DNA of 64,000 bases from Crocodylus rhombifer (lineage: Eukaryota > Chordata > Crocodylia > Crocodylidae), in assembly GCA_038503035.1 (NCBI GenBank), contig JAVSML010024013.1:198220-262219 (forward strand), in the 5' to 3' direction. Shown piece after piece: positions 1 to 12,117 of this stretch. Within the stretch, counting starts at the first letter, position 1; the number at the start of each line of letters is the position of its first letter. Position numbers and translations under genes: made by a program. The notes beneath the pieces were generated by a model that worked only from the letters and a program-made list of their open reading frames with translations, was not told the DNA's origin and made no database searches.

Positions 1-513
1 TTTTCTCCGGTTTTTATTCTCTCAAAGGGCCAGAGCTGGGGCAGGCGGTGGGGGGAGAGGGTCAGGGGGCTCAAGCAGAGCCCCCCATGCAATGTCAGGC
101 AGTGGGGAGCAGCAGGAATTGTCTCTCTGCCTGGCAGCACCCAGTGAGTCGGGGGGGTTTTAAAGCACTGGGAGCTGGGGAAGGCGGGGCAGCCATGGGG
201 TGGCTGGGGAAGCGGGTGGGGGTTAGGGTGGATGGGGGCATAGGCAGGGGATGGGGCCTAGCAGGGGTTCCCCCATGGTTCCCTCCCCCCTCCTTCAGTC
301 CCCCATCTCCCACTCCTACTTACCAGCTCTGAGTCAGGCTACATCTCCCTGTTTCAAAGCTCTCTGAACCTTTTCCAAAGATCTGAAGAGCTTTAAATCA
401 ATTCTGACCTTTTAATTGTTACCCTGATTTGATTCGGATTTGGAAATTGGGCCACCGAATCGAGCCAGATCGCCTCTGAATCGAATCAGCACCCAAAGCT
501 TCACACAGCCCTA
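1..513. mobile_element. hAT-like non-autonomous DNA transposon, right part
   Basis: The right terminus at 491-513 reads, on the opposite strand, TAGGGCTGTGTGAAGCTTTG. This is the same terminal inverted repeat as in the elements at 41983-42789 and 43378-43952. Next to it is the family's GATTCGGATTTGG / GAATCGAATCAG subterminal sequence (about 425-490), also found in those copies. The GC-rich stretch at 30-330 is probably the internal part. The left end is outside the window, so the TSD cannot be tested. No transposase is visible; the frames at 48-332 are shadows of GC-rich sequence. Confidence 0.65.
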
Positions 514-1510
514 GAAATTATATGCAAGACTCTTAGCTAGTTAGTTAAGTGTCCCCCATTTGCAATTTAATCACTTCTATTTAACTTAGTTAACTTTCGG
601 CATGATGTCAAAAGCTGTCAAGGCAGCAGGGCCTCTCCTATCCAAATATCTTTAGCTCTTTTGAGCCACAAAGAGTACATTTTTATATGTTCATTTGCTT
701 GTACTCCGTCTTGTAGTATGCAGTTTTCAAATGTGACGGCAGAGTGGATTTATATCACACAGGTTTTATCCAAGATCCCTTTTGTTTTCAAAATGACAAC
801 ACATTGCTCTGCTCCTATCTTCTTCAGTATTTCCATCAGAATTAGAATAGGTATGTTCAAAGAGCCATATTATAGGTTTCCCCTCTACTTGAAAAGGCTT
901 GGGGGAAGGAAAGTTACTGCTTTTAGAGGTTGAAAAAGCTCTTCATTACTTGCATGACTTACTGTAGTAATCATTTCCATGCCTCTATTTTGTAGCATCA
1001 ATACAATCCCAAATAGGTTTTCATTAGCTGCTGCTACAAACTTTCTTTGTTTAGACCTATCAAGAGGAGAAAGAAAGTAGAGTGCTGCCCCTCTTTAACT
1101 TGTATTCTGTGATGTGATGTACCAAGTACTAGCACTTGAGCTTTTATTAGTATTTAGTGCAGCTCAATGTGCAGTGCAGGCATTTAAATGGAAAATAAAT
1201 ATCCATACTACCCTCAGACATAACCTTAACTTGAAACATTCATACTTTCAAATAGTACTTCTTTATTAGCTGAGGGGTTGAAAACCAGTTTTTACAGTTC
1301 TGCAATCTTTTTTTAGCTCAGCATCTTAAGGGGGTTATAAGAGTTAGGCAGACTCCAGTGTGTTACACACAAGTAATGTGTAATCATTTCTATGAAGTGA
1401 TATTCCATATGTATGCAGTTTACTTAAAATCAGTTGTTCTGCACAGCTTTCTAACACTGAAATACAGCTTCCTAAAGTAAAAACAAAATCTGTCCATATG
1501 TGTTCCCAAC
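514..1510. other. Intronic sequence without recognised features
   Basis: AT-rich sequence with short meaningless frames. I see no exon, RNA gene or recognisable repeat. Confidence 0.5.
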
Positions 1511-3096
1511 GAGGGCTGTGCAAAATTTCAACAGGTGTTTCATTTCAAAGCTGTTTTGATGTGTTTCAAGCTAGAAACAGTGAAATTGAAATGAAATGAA
1601 AGCCTTCAAAACGTCTTTGAAATGAAACAAGGTTACTCGAAACATTTCGAAAGTTTCAAAACATTTTGAATTTTGAAGCCAGGCTTGCTTGCAGTTAAGT
1701 AGAAGCTAAGCAGGGGGATGGGGAAGATGGGGGAAGGACTGCTCTGATACTGACATCTAGCTCCTAGTTCAATTCCCCAGTTCCTAGTTCGATTCCCCAT
1801 CTCTCTGCTCATTTCCCAGCTCTTCCTAGGGGTGCAGGTCCCCAGTCTGCATGTGGGATTTCAGCAGGCTGCTGCTGCAGGAAAAGTTGGGGAATAATCA
1901 GAGCTGAGGAATCAAAGCAGGGGCTGTGGAATTGAACTGAAAGCTGTGGAATTAAATCAGGAGCTGAGGGAATGTTCAGGTCTCTGAACATTCCCCCAGT
2001 TCCGAGTTCTATTCCCCAGCTCTCTGATCACTTCCCCCAGCTCTTCCCAGGGGATGTGGGTCCCCAGATGATGCAGGATGACAGCAAGTTGCTGCTGCCA
2101 GCTGGGGATGGTGGCAGCTCTGGGTTATTTCCCCAGCTGCCAGCAGCAGCCTGCAGAAATCCCACATGCAGATCTGGGGGCTGCACCCCCCCGGGAAGAG
2201 TTGGGGGAATGATCAGAGAGATGGGGATTGAACTGGGAGCTCCAGCTGACAGGTGGATCTGCCGCAGCTCCAGTATAGCGCATGGTACCCTGCTGAGCCA
2301 CACTGCACTTGCGTGATGGTGCAGCTGCCGCACAGGTGCTAGGTGAGGGGGCAATCCCTGCTGCCCCCCACTGTCCCACACTGCATGACAGAGGGAGCTT
2401 TGTCATGAGCACCCAGAGGCCCCAGTTGTTGCTGCCAGATCTGGTGAGTGCAGGGCTTTTTTTTGCTTTTTTTTTTAAGCTCCACACTCACCATCTGCAG
2501 AGCATATGGATGACAACATGCTGCTGCTGCCAGCTGGGGCCAGCGCCAGCACCCAAGTCTGCCCAGCACAGTCCTTGCTGAGCACTGGGAAGAACCCAGT
2601 GCTGGCACTGGCACTGGCCCAGCCAGCAGTGGCAGCCTGATGTCTTCCTGCACATAGATCAGGGGACCATGCCCCCAGGAGGGCTGCAGGGCTGTGCTAG
2701 GCTCCTCCCAGGGGATCTGTGAGCAGGATGACAGCATGCTGTGGCTGCCTGCAAGTGATACTAGTTTTCCTTTGAACCATTTGAGGTGCAGTATTACAAA
2801 ACCCCCTACACCTACCTCCTTGAAACTTGGCCGGCTTTGTGCCCTCAGAAGGGGCTGCCATCCTTGCAATTTTAATCCATACCAGGCAAGAAATGATAAA
2901 GTTGTAGGCTTTTTTGTGATTCCCCATTATAGCCTGTGGGTGAAACATCAAAACACATTGAAACAGCGCTGAAACAGCGAACCAGTTTCAACAAAACAAA
3001 ACAGGATGGTGCTTCGAAACAGCAAAACAGAACACTGTGCCTTCAAAATGGTGAAACGGAAATTGAAATGAAATGGTGTTGTTTCGCACAGCCCTG
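1511..3096. mobile_element. hAT-like DNA transposon, complete, 1.59 kb
   Basis: The left end GAGGGCTGTGCAAAATTTCA and the right end, read in reverse complement as CAGGGCTGTGCGAAACAACA, form terminal inverted repeats. The flanks are GTTCCCAAC (1502-1510) and GTTCCAAC (3097-3104), an 8-bp target duplication differing by one C in a short C run. Both subterminal regions are rich in GAAAC/GTTTC motifs (1540-1680 and 2945-3075). The GC-rich interior contains direct and inverted copies of one module: ATTCCCCA..CTCTCTG near 1790 and 2010, inverted near 2160-2240. It also has the central hairpin at 1968-1995. No transposase coding survives; the frames in 1972-2869 have no domain resemblance. Eight-bp TSDs and this end structure indicate the hAT superfamily. 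Confidence 0.78.
1968..1995. repeat. Perfect 12-bp inverted repeat with 4-nt loop
   Basis: GGGAATGTTCAG (1968-1979), loop GTCT, CTGAACATTCCC (1984-1995). The symmetry continues imperfectly outward, so this is the centre of a larger inverted duplication inside the 1511-3096 transposon. Confidence 0.85.
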
Positions 3097-3104
3097 GTTC
3101 CAAC

Positions 3105-4899
3105 CACTGAGATATCTAGGTACTGTTGTAAGACGAGCGTTACAAATTTAAGTATACAAAATAAGCTTTTTTTGATATGGGGGAGAAGTTTTAGATGCAG
3201 GGGAGAAGCTTTCCTGGTAATGTGGATATGGGCTTTGAGTGGACATAGCACTGAAAATCACAAGTCAAGACCTAGACAACATTGTTTTGGCTTTAAAATG
3301 GAGAGATTTATTTTGGGGGGAGGTGTTGTTTGTTTGCTTTTTTGGCTTTTTCTGTGATTTGAGCCTTGGGCTTCAAGCTTTTCTCTACAGCCATAGGGCT
3401 GGAAATAACATGATTCCTGAAGCTGGAGTTTTAAGAAATCTACTGTATATCAGAAATTTATGATATAATCCCAGAGGGAAAAAGAATGGTGGGATTCAGG
3501 AGTAAGTACTGTATCATGAATTCAGTATTAGAGTTCGGATTAAAGATTTTATTCCTCATGCCTTAATTGTGAGGCATGAGGACTTTTAACACCATGCTAT
3601 ACTTAATGAATATTTGGTAGCTTTCAGGGGAACCTCACATCTCTCTTATTACTGAAATTTTAATCATTTTATTATGCTGCAACAGACACCTTTCTTTCTT
3701 CAGACTCCAGTGCTGTATCAATCAGAGCATGCAGCTGATCCAAGATACAAGTTCTCTGAAGTGGCAAATGGCTGACCAAAATTTTATATAAATTACATTT
3801 CTGTGTCTCTGTGCTTTAAACATTAGAGCCTATACTTCTATTCTGAATATTTAATGAAACAAGTTATTGCTGTTCTTCCATTTAAATTTAATAAATATTT
3901 TCCTATAAAAGATGATTAAACAGAAAATTTGTTTTATATATTAATAGGTAAATAATTAAATTGGATGCATCAAGGAGGTCAGGATTAGAGTTGCTTCAAA
4001 AATTTTGGTCAAAACAGTTTTCCTTCAGAAACCAAACATTTTCACAACATCATATCAATCTGTACAAAAATTCCTCTGGAAAAACTTTTTTTTTTTTTTA
4101 ATTTTGAAATTTTTTATTTAGGAAGATCTTGACATTCTTTGTTTTTGTTTTGATTCAAAATTAAAATTTAAAAATGTCCTATGAAACAGAAATTCTGAGT
4201 TTCAACCAGTTTCAATCAGAATAGGAACTTATTTTTTAGGGACCCTTTATAGAAGCATTATTCACAGTGGAAGACTTCTGCAGAAAAGGGCTTATGAATA
4301 GGGACTGTGTTTCTTTAAACAAATGCAGCCTTCCTTACTAGGCACAGTATATTTCAGTGTATCAAGATCCAGCTCAGTCCACTCAGGTTACTACCCCAGT
4401 GTCTAATGTTGTAAAATTAAACTATTCTTTGCTGATTTTTGTAAGCTTCCACTAGTGTTTCAGGCATATAGATGGCTCATGCTAGTTTGGGCCCTATGTT
4501 TTATATGCTGGTGGGGGGAACTTCTGGCAGATTTGGTAAAATCCTTCAACCATGATTTTTATAAAATTATGTATTTTTAAAAATTCTTATTATAGGAACC
4601 ATCACTTGTTGTAGATGCTACATGTAAAAATTTACAACTGTATCCTTTAATGAAAATATTATTTTATAAACAGCATGTGCATGTATGTATGTGTCTGCAT
4701 TCTCAGTATTTTCTGAAGAGTTGCTTCTGTTTATGTAACAAGGGCTACCTGTATTCTACGCATATTAAAAGCCTGACCCTACTGTCTTTTTCTTACAGGA
4801 GTAGTGCTTACTCGTGAAAGTTGTTGCATTTGAAAAAAATGTTTCTAGTTGGGGTCCTTCTATATTTCATAACATGTTGACACTTCACTACTTAACTTT
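3105..4899. other. Intronic sequence; one hairpin
   Basis: AT-rich intron. The only clear structure is the inverted repeat at 3553-3582, given separately. Text near 3990-4220 (AAAATTTTGGTC, TTGAAATTTTT) resembles a decayed GAAAC-rich transposon end but cannot be bounded. Confidence 0.5.
3553..3582. repeat. Perfect 11-bp inverted repeat with 8-nt loop
   Basis: TCCTCATGCCT (3553-3563), loop TAATTGTG, AGGCATGAGGA (3572-3582). The arms match perfectly. No T-run or gene context gives it a function. Confidence 0.85.
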
Positions 4900-5105
4900 T
4901 ATTGTCTCTTTCAATTGTAAAGTTCAAAACACTTTGCAAAGACAGGTAAATATCAATATGTGCCATTAAACAAACAGGGACCTCAGGCACAGAAGCTTGT
5001 TTAAGGTCATGGTCACACAACAAATAAATGGCAGAGACAGGAGCAGAATTCAAGTTTCCTAGCTCCAAATCAGTGCTGTAGCCACTGGACCACCCTGACT
5101 TTAGA
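4900..5105 (+). mobile_element. MIR-like CORE-SINE
   Basis: The stretch at about 4975-5100 has the order of motifs of the MIR core and 3' region: CTCAGGCACAGAAGCTTG, then AAGGTCATGGTCACACAAC, then AAATGGCAGAGACAGGAGC, then GAATTCAAG, then GTGCTGTAGCCACTGGACCA. This is an ancient tRNA-derived SINE family shared by amniotes. The weaker sequence at 4900-4975 (ACACTTTGCAAAG) is consistent with its upstream part. The tRNA-like head is not clear, so the copy is probably 5'-truncated. Confidence 0.7.
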
Positions 5106-6590
5106 AGCATATGGTCTCTGGGAGGAACGTCTCAGAAATCCAGATGCTGAGGGATAAGTGTTCTTGTATATGAAGGTTATAAAACAAGACCAATTTTGTC
5201 ATTTAATAAAGGAGATTATTTTATAGATACAAGACCAGTTAACACATATTAAGTTTGATAAGAAACGGCAATGCTGATATTTCCTGTCCTTCAGTGATTA
5301 AAATGAATTGAACTCTGGACTGTGGAAGGCTTTCCATGGTAAAAGCACTGCTGTAAATGTTTCTCCTGGTAATGCAATTAGGAAATATTGGCTCCAGTTA
5401 ATGTAACTTAAACAAAACATGTTGTCCTCGTCAAACTTATTCAAGTTGTTAAACAGCATTGCCTTGTCTAAAAAATTTTTAAAATGGGCATATAGTGTTT
5501 CCATGGAAACTGTTAGAATACTGATTTATGGATATGATCATAATCAGTACCATAATCTAATATGACTGAATTAAATGAAAAAAAATCTTACTTATGAAGT
5601 CAGCACCCTATAATAGCATCTTGACATATGCAAAAGTAATGCAAATCTTCAAAGCAAAACTCCTTACAGACACCATTTTCCAAATACTTTTTGGCTCAAC
5701 AAAGAGTTTTTTTGTATAACCTACCTCTTTTTCCCTCTCTCTTTTACTTGTCATATTATTACAAAATTATACAAGACCAAAATATAAAAAATCCTTGAAA
5801 ATATGTTTTATGGGAGTTATTACTGTATTAATATTATTCCATTTGTTTGCAGTAAGCTTGTTTTGTTTTATCTTTAATGAAATAATAGAAAACCAGAAAA
5901 ACAGTAGTTTAATTTCTGTTTAATTTTTTTTACTGTGGGGTAATACTTTCCAATTATTAAAAAAAAAAAAAAAAAAAAGAATAAATTCCTTTCTTTCTCT
6001 GTTGGGCCCATAGCAAAGTTTAATAATATAGTAAAGCATCATAACATCTTTATTTGAAAAACACCAGTAAGTGTAATGTTGCTCTTGATCATTACTATGA
6101 TAATTGACAGCGTTAGAAGACAAAAATGACCATGTTAGAAAATAATGCAGTAGTGTGGTGAATTAGCAGGTAATATTTACTCAAGCAATGTAAATGAGTT
6201 AAGAGTGGCAATTTCTAACATGATTTAGGTGCTTAGAGCCAGATATTTAGAAGCATCTTGGTGCCTACTGTGTGGAAAGGAGCATAGGAGTTTCGGAAGC
6301 TTTACAGATATCTTAATCTCATTTCTGTCTTTTCATAAATATCTAGGCACACTTGAAAACCTCATTAGGCATTGTCTACACCTCTTAGGTGCCTTAATAC
6401 CATTAAAATATGATGCTTATTTTGCCTCACTGAAAGTTAATAAGACTTACAGCCCTACACTACTCAGTTTTGATTATGTTGCCCAAGGTCTCCTTGAACA
6501 CTAATGTAAATTAAAGCAGTTTCTAATGTCTAAGCTCTCAAAGGACTCAGTTCTTCAAGGTACTAAGAATTCTTTGCAAGTCTTCCATTG
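5106..6590. other. Intronic sequence with a 20-bp A-run
   Basis: AT-rich intron without recognised genes. A run of 20 A residues occupies 5959-5978. The 91-codon frame at 6229-6504 has no recognisable domain and is judged accidental. Confidence 0.5.
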
Positions 6591-6918
6591 GCTTCACTGG
6601 GCAGTAACAGGGAGCCAGGGGCTCCTGTTACTTTAAGGGAGAAGGTGCAGCAGGGATTCCCACAGGTGGGGGAAGACAGCACACTATGGGCCAGCTGCAG
6701 TGGAGTAGGCAACCAAGCATCTATAGGCTGCAAATGTTTATCGCAGGGCTGCAGTAGGGGAGTAGGGCAGAGCGCTGGTTAAGGAGCCAGGGCATTGGCA
6801 ATAAGCTGCCCTAGAGGCAGAAAGGGCACACATTTTCAAAACTGCAGGCCCTAAGTCTTAACTTTCAATGAGACCTGGTCAGAGGAGCACCTGACCTTAA
6901 GTGGAGGATCCAGGGGCA

Positions 6919-8046
6919 TGTAAGTCTGGGCCCCTGAAGCAGACAGGCAGAGCAGCCCTGAATGTGGCAGAGGGAGGAGCTCCTGCCAGCTCAGTCTGAT
7001 GGGGAATGATAGCTGCAAGCTGTAGCAAATACTTCAGAAAGCTGAGAGAGTAGAAAGGTGGCTTGGCAGCAGTATGTTGACCTGGAGGGGCAGATTTTGA
7101 GTTTAAAGCAGCTACTTGTGGTGTTTTCTTCCAGTTTAGACTGGAGGACTGGGTGTGGCTGATAGGGGTGGCTTGGAGGCTACAGAGATGTTGCAGAGGC
7201 ACCAAGGATAGAGCCCTCCCAGGGTCAGTGATGCCAAGGGGTGCTTGGTTGAACTAAGAGTAGCTTGGCCCTGAGTCAGGGATGCCAGGGGGTGGGCTGA
7301 ACCAAGAGTAGCCTTGTCCTGGGTCAAGGATGCTAAAGGGCTGAGCTAAGCCAAGAGCAGCATTGCCCTGGGTCAAAGATGTCAAGGGGGCCTGAATTGA
7401 GCTGAGCAGTGTGACTTTGGGTCATGGATGCCAATAGGGCTGATCTCAACCAAGAGCAGCCTCTCTCCAAGTCCAGGATGCCAAGGGGACTGAGTTGAAC
7501 CAAAATCAGCTTTCCCTCTGGGTCCAGGACTCCAGGGGTGCTAAGACAAGGTGCAAGACAGGACTGCGTGGTCTGGAGATCCCAAGCACCAAAAAGGCTG
7601 AGAAAGCTGAGCCTGAATCAGGGCCCAGGGCTGGAAACCTGTAGCCAGAGTAAAGGGGAGGCTAAAGCCAAGAGGGGTGAGGTTTCTAAAAGTGGCCTAA
7701 ACTGTAGACAGAGTAACATCTGCTAGGCATGAGCATGGCTGTAGGGCCACACATAGCCCTGAAGGTGATTGGTTCCCTGAGGCACTGACAAGGCCAAGGA
7801 GGTCCCCACTTAGGCTGGAAAGACAGGAATGGCAGGGAGTCAGCTGAGTATGGGAGGGACCTGCTGGGCAAAGCAGGCTAAGGGACTCTGGGACCCTGGA
7901 GCAGCCTCCCTTCTATAATAAATTAATTCCATCAAGGCATGGAAGGAAAAAGGAAAAGGGAGGGTACCCTGAGAAGCTAGAGTGGGGCAGGAGTCAAAGG
8001 GCCACCAGGGGCATCAAAGGTGCCCTTTGAGCCTAGTCCTGCTACA
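6919..8046 (+). mobile_element. Possible solo LTR
   Basis: The stretch starts TGTAAGTCTG and ends TGCTACA. The flanks GGCA (6915-6918) and GGCA (8047-8050) would be a 4-bp target duplication. A polyadenylation signal AATAAA lies at 7917-7922, about 125 bp before the proposed end. The terminal GGCCACCAGGGG motif (about 8000) is shared with the LTR ending at 32791. The interior carries a 50-bp minisatellite. A 4-bp match can arise by chance and the left border rests on it, so the boundaries are tentative. No retroviral coding region is present. Confidence 0.38.
7222..7545. repeat. Minisatellite, about 50-bp unit, 6.5 copies
   Basis: Units start at about 7222, 7273, 7321, 7370, 7419, 7469 and 7520, a spacing of 48-51 bp. 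Each begins GGGTCA(N)GGATGCCA(A/G)GGG and continues GCTGA(A)CCAAGAGTAGC...CCCT. The copies are diverged from each other. The repeat is contiguous with no unique spacers, which rules out a CRISPR-type array. Confidence 0.88.
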
Positions 8047-8050
8047 GGCA

Positions 8051-9146
8051 CCAAGGATGCACAGCACTTGTCATACAGAAACCCTAACTGAATTTGCACT
8101 TGTGACTTACTAGAAGTGGAAACTGGTGGTTGTGGAAAATCCTCAGTTTAATACAATGACCAAGATAGTCGCCTTTCAGCAAACCTGCCTGATTTATTAA
8201 AAAAGCCATTCTGCTAAAGAGGATTGTGGCTGATGTCTATGATATTGATTTCTTTCAAACAAAATATTTATGTACACATCTAAAATGTGACTTATTTGGT
8301 ATTGACAGCAAAACCCTTCTAATCATTAGGGGATAAGTTGTAATATAATACTCATTGGAGCATCTGGATAATGGTTTGTGACATAAGTTGAACATCTTAG
8401 CACTGCTGTTTCAGAAATCATGTCAGTACTTACACTATTTCCAAAAGCTAATAACTCATACCAGGAAATTCACTCTGCTGCAACTTGGCATAAAGGTTTC
8501 AGATAACAATTGAATTTTATATACCTTTGGACAGTAATAAGTCTCTAATTTTCTCTTGATGCTTTGCGGGACCAGGGAAGTAATCCAGTTTGCAATCTAG
8601 GTAAGCACTTATGTACTTGCCTAACTTTAAGTATGTGAATAATTTCCTTGACTTTCATGAAAATATTATATTATTAGTACATGATTCTGCATCTAGGGTA
8701 TGATACTTACCTACCCACCTACAAAGGGATCAGTTTGTCATGGACTGCCAAAGGCTAGAAGACCCATCCATCGTGTTAGTATGTTTGAGGGATGCCAGCT
8801 TTCATAGCCAATGGCACATGTAGGAGGGATGTCATTACTAGACTTCACCTCTGGCCATTTCTGAGTCCTGACCCCAAAAAGCTGGGTATCTCATTACATG
8901 TGAATCAAGTTAGGGTGATATTGAACATGAGTCTGGCATAATGCTCCATCTCATGCTACTGGAATAATAGCAAGATACTTTAAATACTTACCACCATGCC
9001 CTTTTCCAAATGGGTAACAAGGATTAATTAGGTTATGTTTATAAAGCAGTCAGAACTTGTTGAAAGGTTATTATTTGTTAAATCCATAAAAATAGTACTA
9101 TCAAAATGAAGGCTGTCACTGTTCTTAAGGCCCAACTTGTATCCTG
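8051..9146. other. Intronic sequence without recognised features
   Basis: AT-rich sequence. No exon, RNA gene or bounded repeat seen. Confidence 0.5.
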
Positions 9147-9305
9147 CTGGGCATGTCTACATGTGCATTAAGGTACTTTTCCTAATGTGCATTAAATTTA
9201 GTACCCCCAATGTGAGGTACTAAACAAATGTGAATTAAGCAGTTTTTTACGTGACGCTTTTATGTGCTGGAAAACAGTCTAAAGTGCATATGTAGATGTA
9301 TGTGC
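9147..9305. mobile_element. Small MITE-like inverted-repeat element
   Basis: The left end GGGCATGTCTACATGTGCAT and the right end in reverse complement, GCACATACATCTACATATGC followed by ACTTTAG, form imperfect terminal inverted repeats. The CTACATGTGCATTAA end sequence recurs in the elements at 40866-41111 and 45478-45971. Target duplications are not clear. Confidence 0.5.
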
Positions 9306-12117
9306 TAAATATTTGTCCCTTAATTACATATAGTTCACTTTTTAATCTGTGAAAGAGGTCAAGGGTTAAATTCCCTAACGTTATTAACCTCCTACGGAAA
9401 TCCTAGGCCATGCAAGGTGCACCTATGGTTAACATATTGAGAAGCTGTAAGCACTCAGACTACTGATCTTTTTTGAAGAGCCCCCTCCCTTTTTTTAGAG
9501 TGAATAAAGTGAGTTTAGGGAGAGGATAATAAAAAAACACTTGCCTTTAAGTGTTCAGGAAAAATCTTTTCAGTATTCTAATTACAATTACCTCTTTCAA
9601 CATGCCTTGAACCTGCATTTCAGAATCTTTCAGGATATGTGGCTTTTTGCCAACTTAACGCCTCATGCTAAACTGAACAAACATGTTCAGTTGCTCTCAC
9701 CCATGTATAGATTAAGGAGAACTGCATTTTGTAACAAGATGAATTAAAGGAATGAAAAACAGGTAAGTACACTGCTTCTACAGCAAATACCATTTATGGA
9801 GAATCTTGACTGCTGTCCATCCTTTTGCCTTTACTTTCACCTACTATAATTAGGTAAAAGGCACATTTTTTTCTTTAAAGTGCATCATACTTTTTTGCTT
9901 GCTTCCAAATTGCAAACAGAAAAACTCAGAATAGCATGCATGTAATGGGGAGTGTTTGCACAGATCCTCAATGGATTGTGTCCAAAAAAATACCCTCTCT
10001 ACAACAGCAGATTCTTCACAGGAGTGTAGTGTTGTGGCCAGATTAGTCAGGAGTTCAAAGTCTTAGCATAAGACTTGGACCAGGAGTGGGTGATAGGAGA
10101 TACCTTAGGAGATGATATGTTCTTATATCTTGAGAGACAAGAATATTTCAGCCATCACCCATTTCTGTAGCTAGTCTGTCTTAAAATTGTGGAGTGTGCA
10201 GCTATTCACAACCCAAGCAGTAGCCAGGGCCAGAACTGGAAGACAGAAGATAATGCATGGAGGATTGTTCTTGCTGTATTTTAGCTGTTTTTTTACCAAG
10301 CTGGTAAGTGAAAGAGTTTGAAATGTTGTGAAGATCCACTCACAGACATTAGGGGTACAGATGAGGATCCTGACTCTTGGATATTTATCTGAACTTTGAG
10401 CCTTTTGAGGTTTGTTAATTATGGACTTGAAACCACAACCCTTTTGGCCCTAAGGTGAAGGAATACCAGCTAAGCCACACTAGCAAGTAAGATTAAAACC
10501 TTAGTTGTCATAAGTAAAGCTAATGGAACTTTTTTTTGAATACATGACATTACAGGAAACCTCCCTTAATATTTATGAATGTACTATTCTTATTTTTTGT
10601 TCCAGTCATGGGCTGTGTCTAAATATTGCCAAAAAATGAATGACCAAACCCTATAAAATCGGGAGTTGTTTAAATGCAATCATTGTTTCATTACTTTAGT
10701 TCAGAAATATCCCACAAAATAGTGAACTTGTAGGGAGGTGCTGAAGGGAGGGTTCCCAATGGCTCACAGGAACTCTCCTATAAAAATTCTGCCACCAGCA
10801 GTTTTCCTGGTTTGATGGCACTCACCCCATCTCTGGCTACTGCTAAAGCATTCCTGAAGCTAATAAAAATACTTTGAAAAATTTTTGTGTTAGTGGAGTG
10901 AACAATATTGCAAGAGATGTCAGGAATTTTCTTAACATTGTGGGAGGGTGCTCTGGACACCATAATTGGTCTATCCAACACACTGTCCCACCTTCGAATT
11001 ATACAGGCTCAATCTCTGATTTCTGCTATCAAAGGATTCATTATATTTTTCAGGAGCAGGATGTATCCCTTTCCAACAAAGTGTAATTAATCTAAGTTTC
11101 TTTCATCAGTTTTTACCTCCCTCATTATATCCAAGAGAGATTTTCTGTTTAAACAAGAAAACTACACATAGGTTCCCAAGCATCTACTGTAGGCACTATG
11201 CCTGGTACACAAGGGTTTATCACAAGGTAAAAGAGTATATTTTTGTGGGAGCCCTTTGTTAAATTATTGGCTTTACAAGAAATGTTTTTTTGTAAAGTTT
11301 AAAGTATAGCATAACTGTCTAAATGAGAATTTATTGGTAACTTCTTTCCATCCAAACTTCTCAATGAAGCCTTTTTGAAATGCAATGTATTTTTATTCAG
11401 CAGCATCTATATATTTTCATGCTTTCACTCAGTTGATTTCCTTTTCTTGTTTCATCCTGCTTTCACTGCTACTTCATTAGTTGTACAGGAGGAAGATGCA
11501 TGTCAGAGATTCTAGGAGGGTCTGGTTTATGAGGATGATCACAGACTGACCTCCACAGTTCAGCTTGTCAGGGGTTGGCTGTAAACCAAACTTTTCTTGA
11601 TGGTTTCAGTTTGAATGACCTTAGGGTCTCAAAGGGATCATCAAGCTGTAGGATTTCCTCCCTTTCACTTTTGCTTGGCCTCCAAGAGATATCTCTTGCC
11701 ACTGGCTCCCTTTTATCCTTGGTGACCCCCAAACAGCATTTCTCCTCCCACCGTTGATTCCAAAAACCTTTTTGGAGGAGGTACAGCAGGTACAATATTA
11801 ACAATGAACAGTGTACACAACTTCCATGTTTCACTATGCTTATGCAAGAGAAAGAATGATTTAAACCCAACTTCCCTATCACTGAAATGAGAAAAACATT
11901 GTTTGTATCATCTTGAAGGTTATGATTTTGAGTAAATTATCCTGTCTCACCTAACAAAATTATAGATCTTTTAACTGAGCTTACCAATTTAAATGTGCAT
12001 TGCTGCCATTCCAGGTAATGGTAATATTAAGGTACCAATAATAATGAGAAGAACAATTTTTTAAGAGTCCTAAGAAACAAAAACATTGTTTAATCAGAAG
12101 CCATGTGCACATATATA
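9306..12117. other. Intronic sequence without recognised features
   Basis: AT-rich sequence with only short, featureless frames. The overlapping frames at 10778-11090 and 11568-11882 show no domain, no paired splice consensus and no resemblance to alpha2delta, and are judged accidental. Confidence 0.5.

Noticed and set aside
2125..2869. Overlapping minus-strand frames of 117-176 codons
   Set aside because: They lie inside a GC-rich transposon interior, contain no domain, and overlap equally long frames on the other strand.
7222..7545. Regularly spaced repeats that might be taken for a CRISPR-type array
   Set aside because: The units are contiguous and diverged, with no constant repeat and unique spacer; this is a vertebrate minisatellite.
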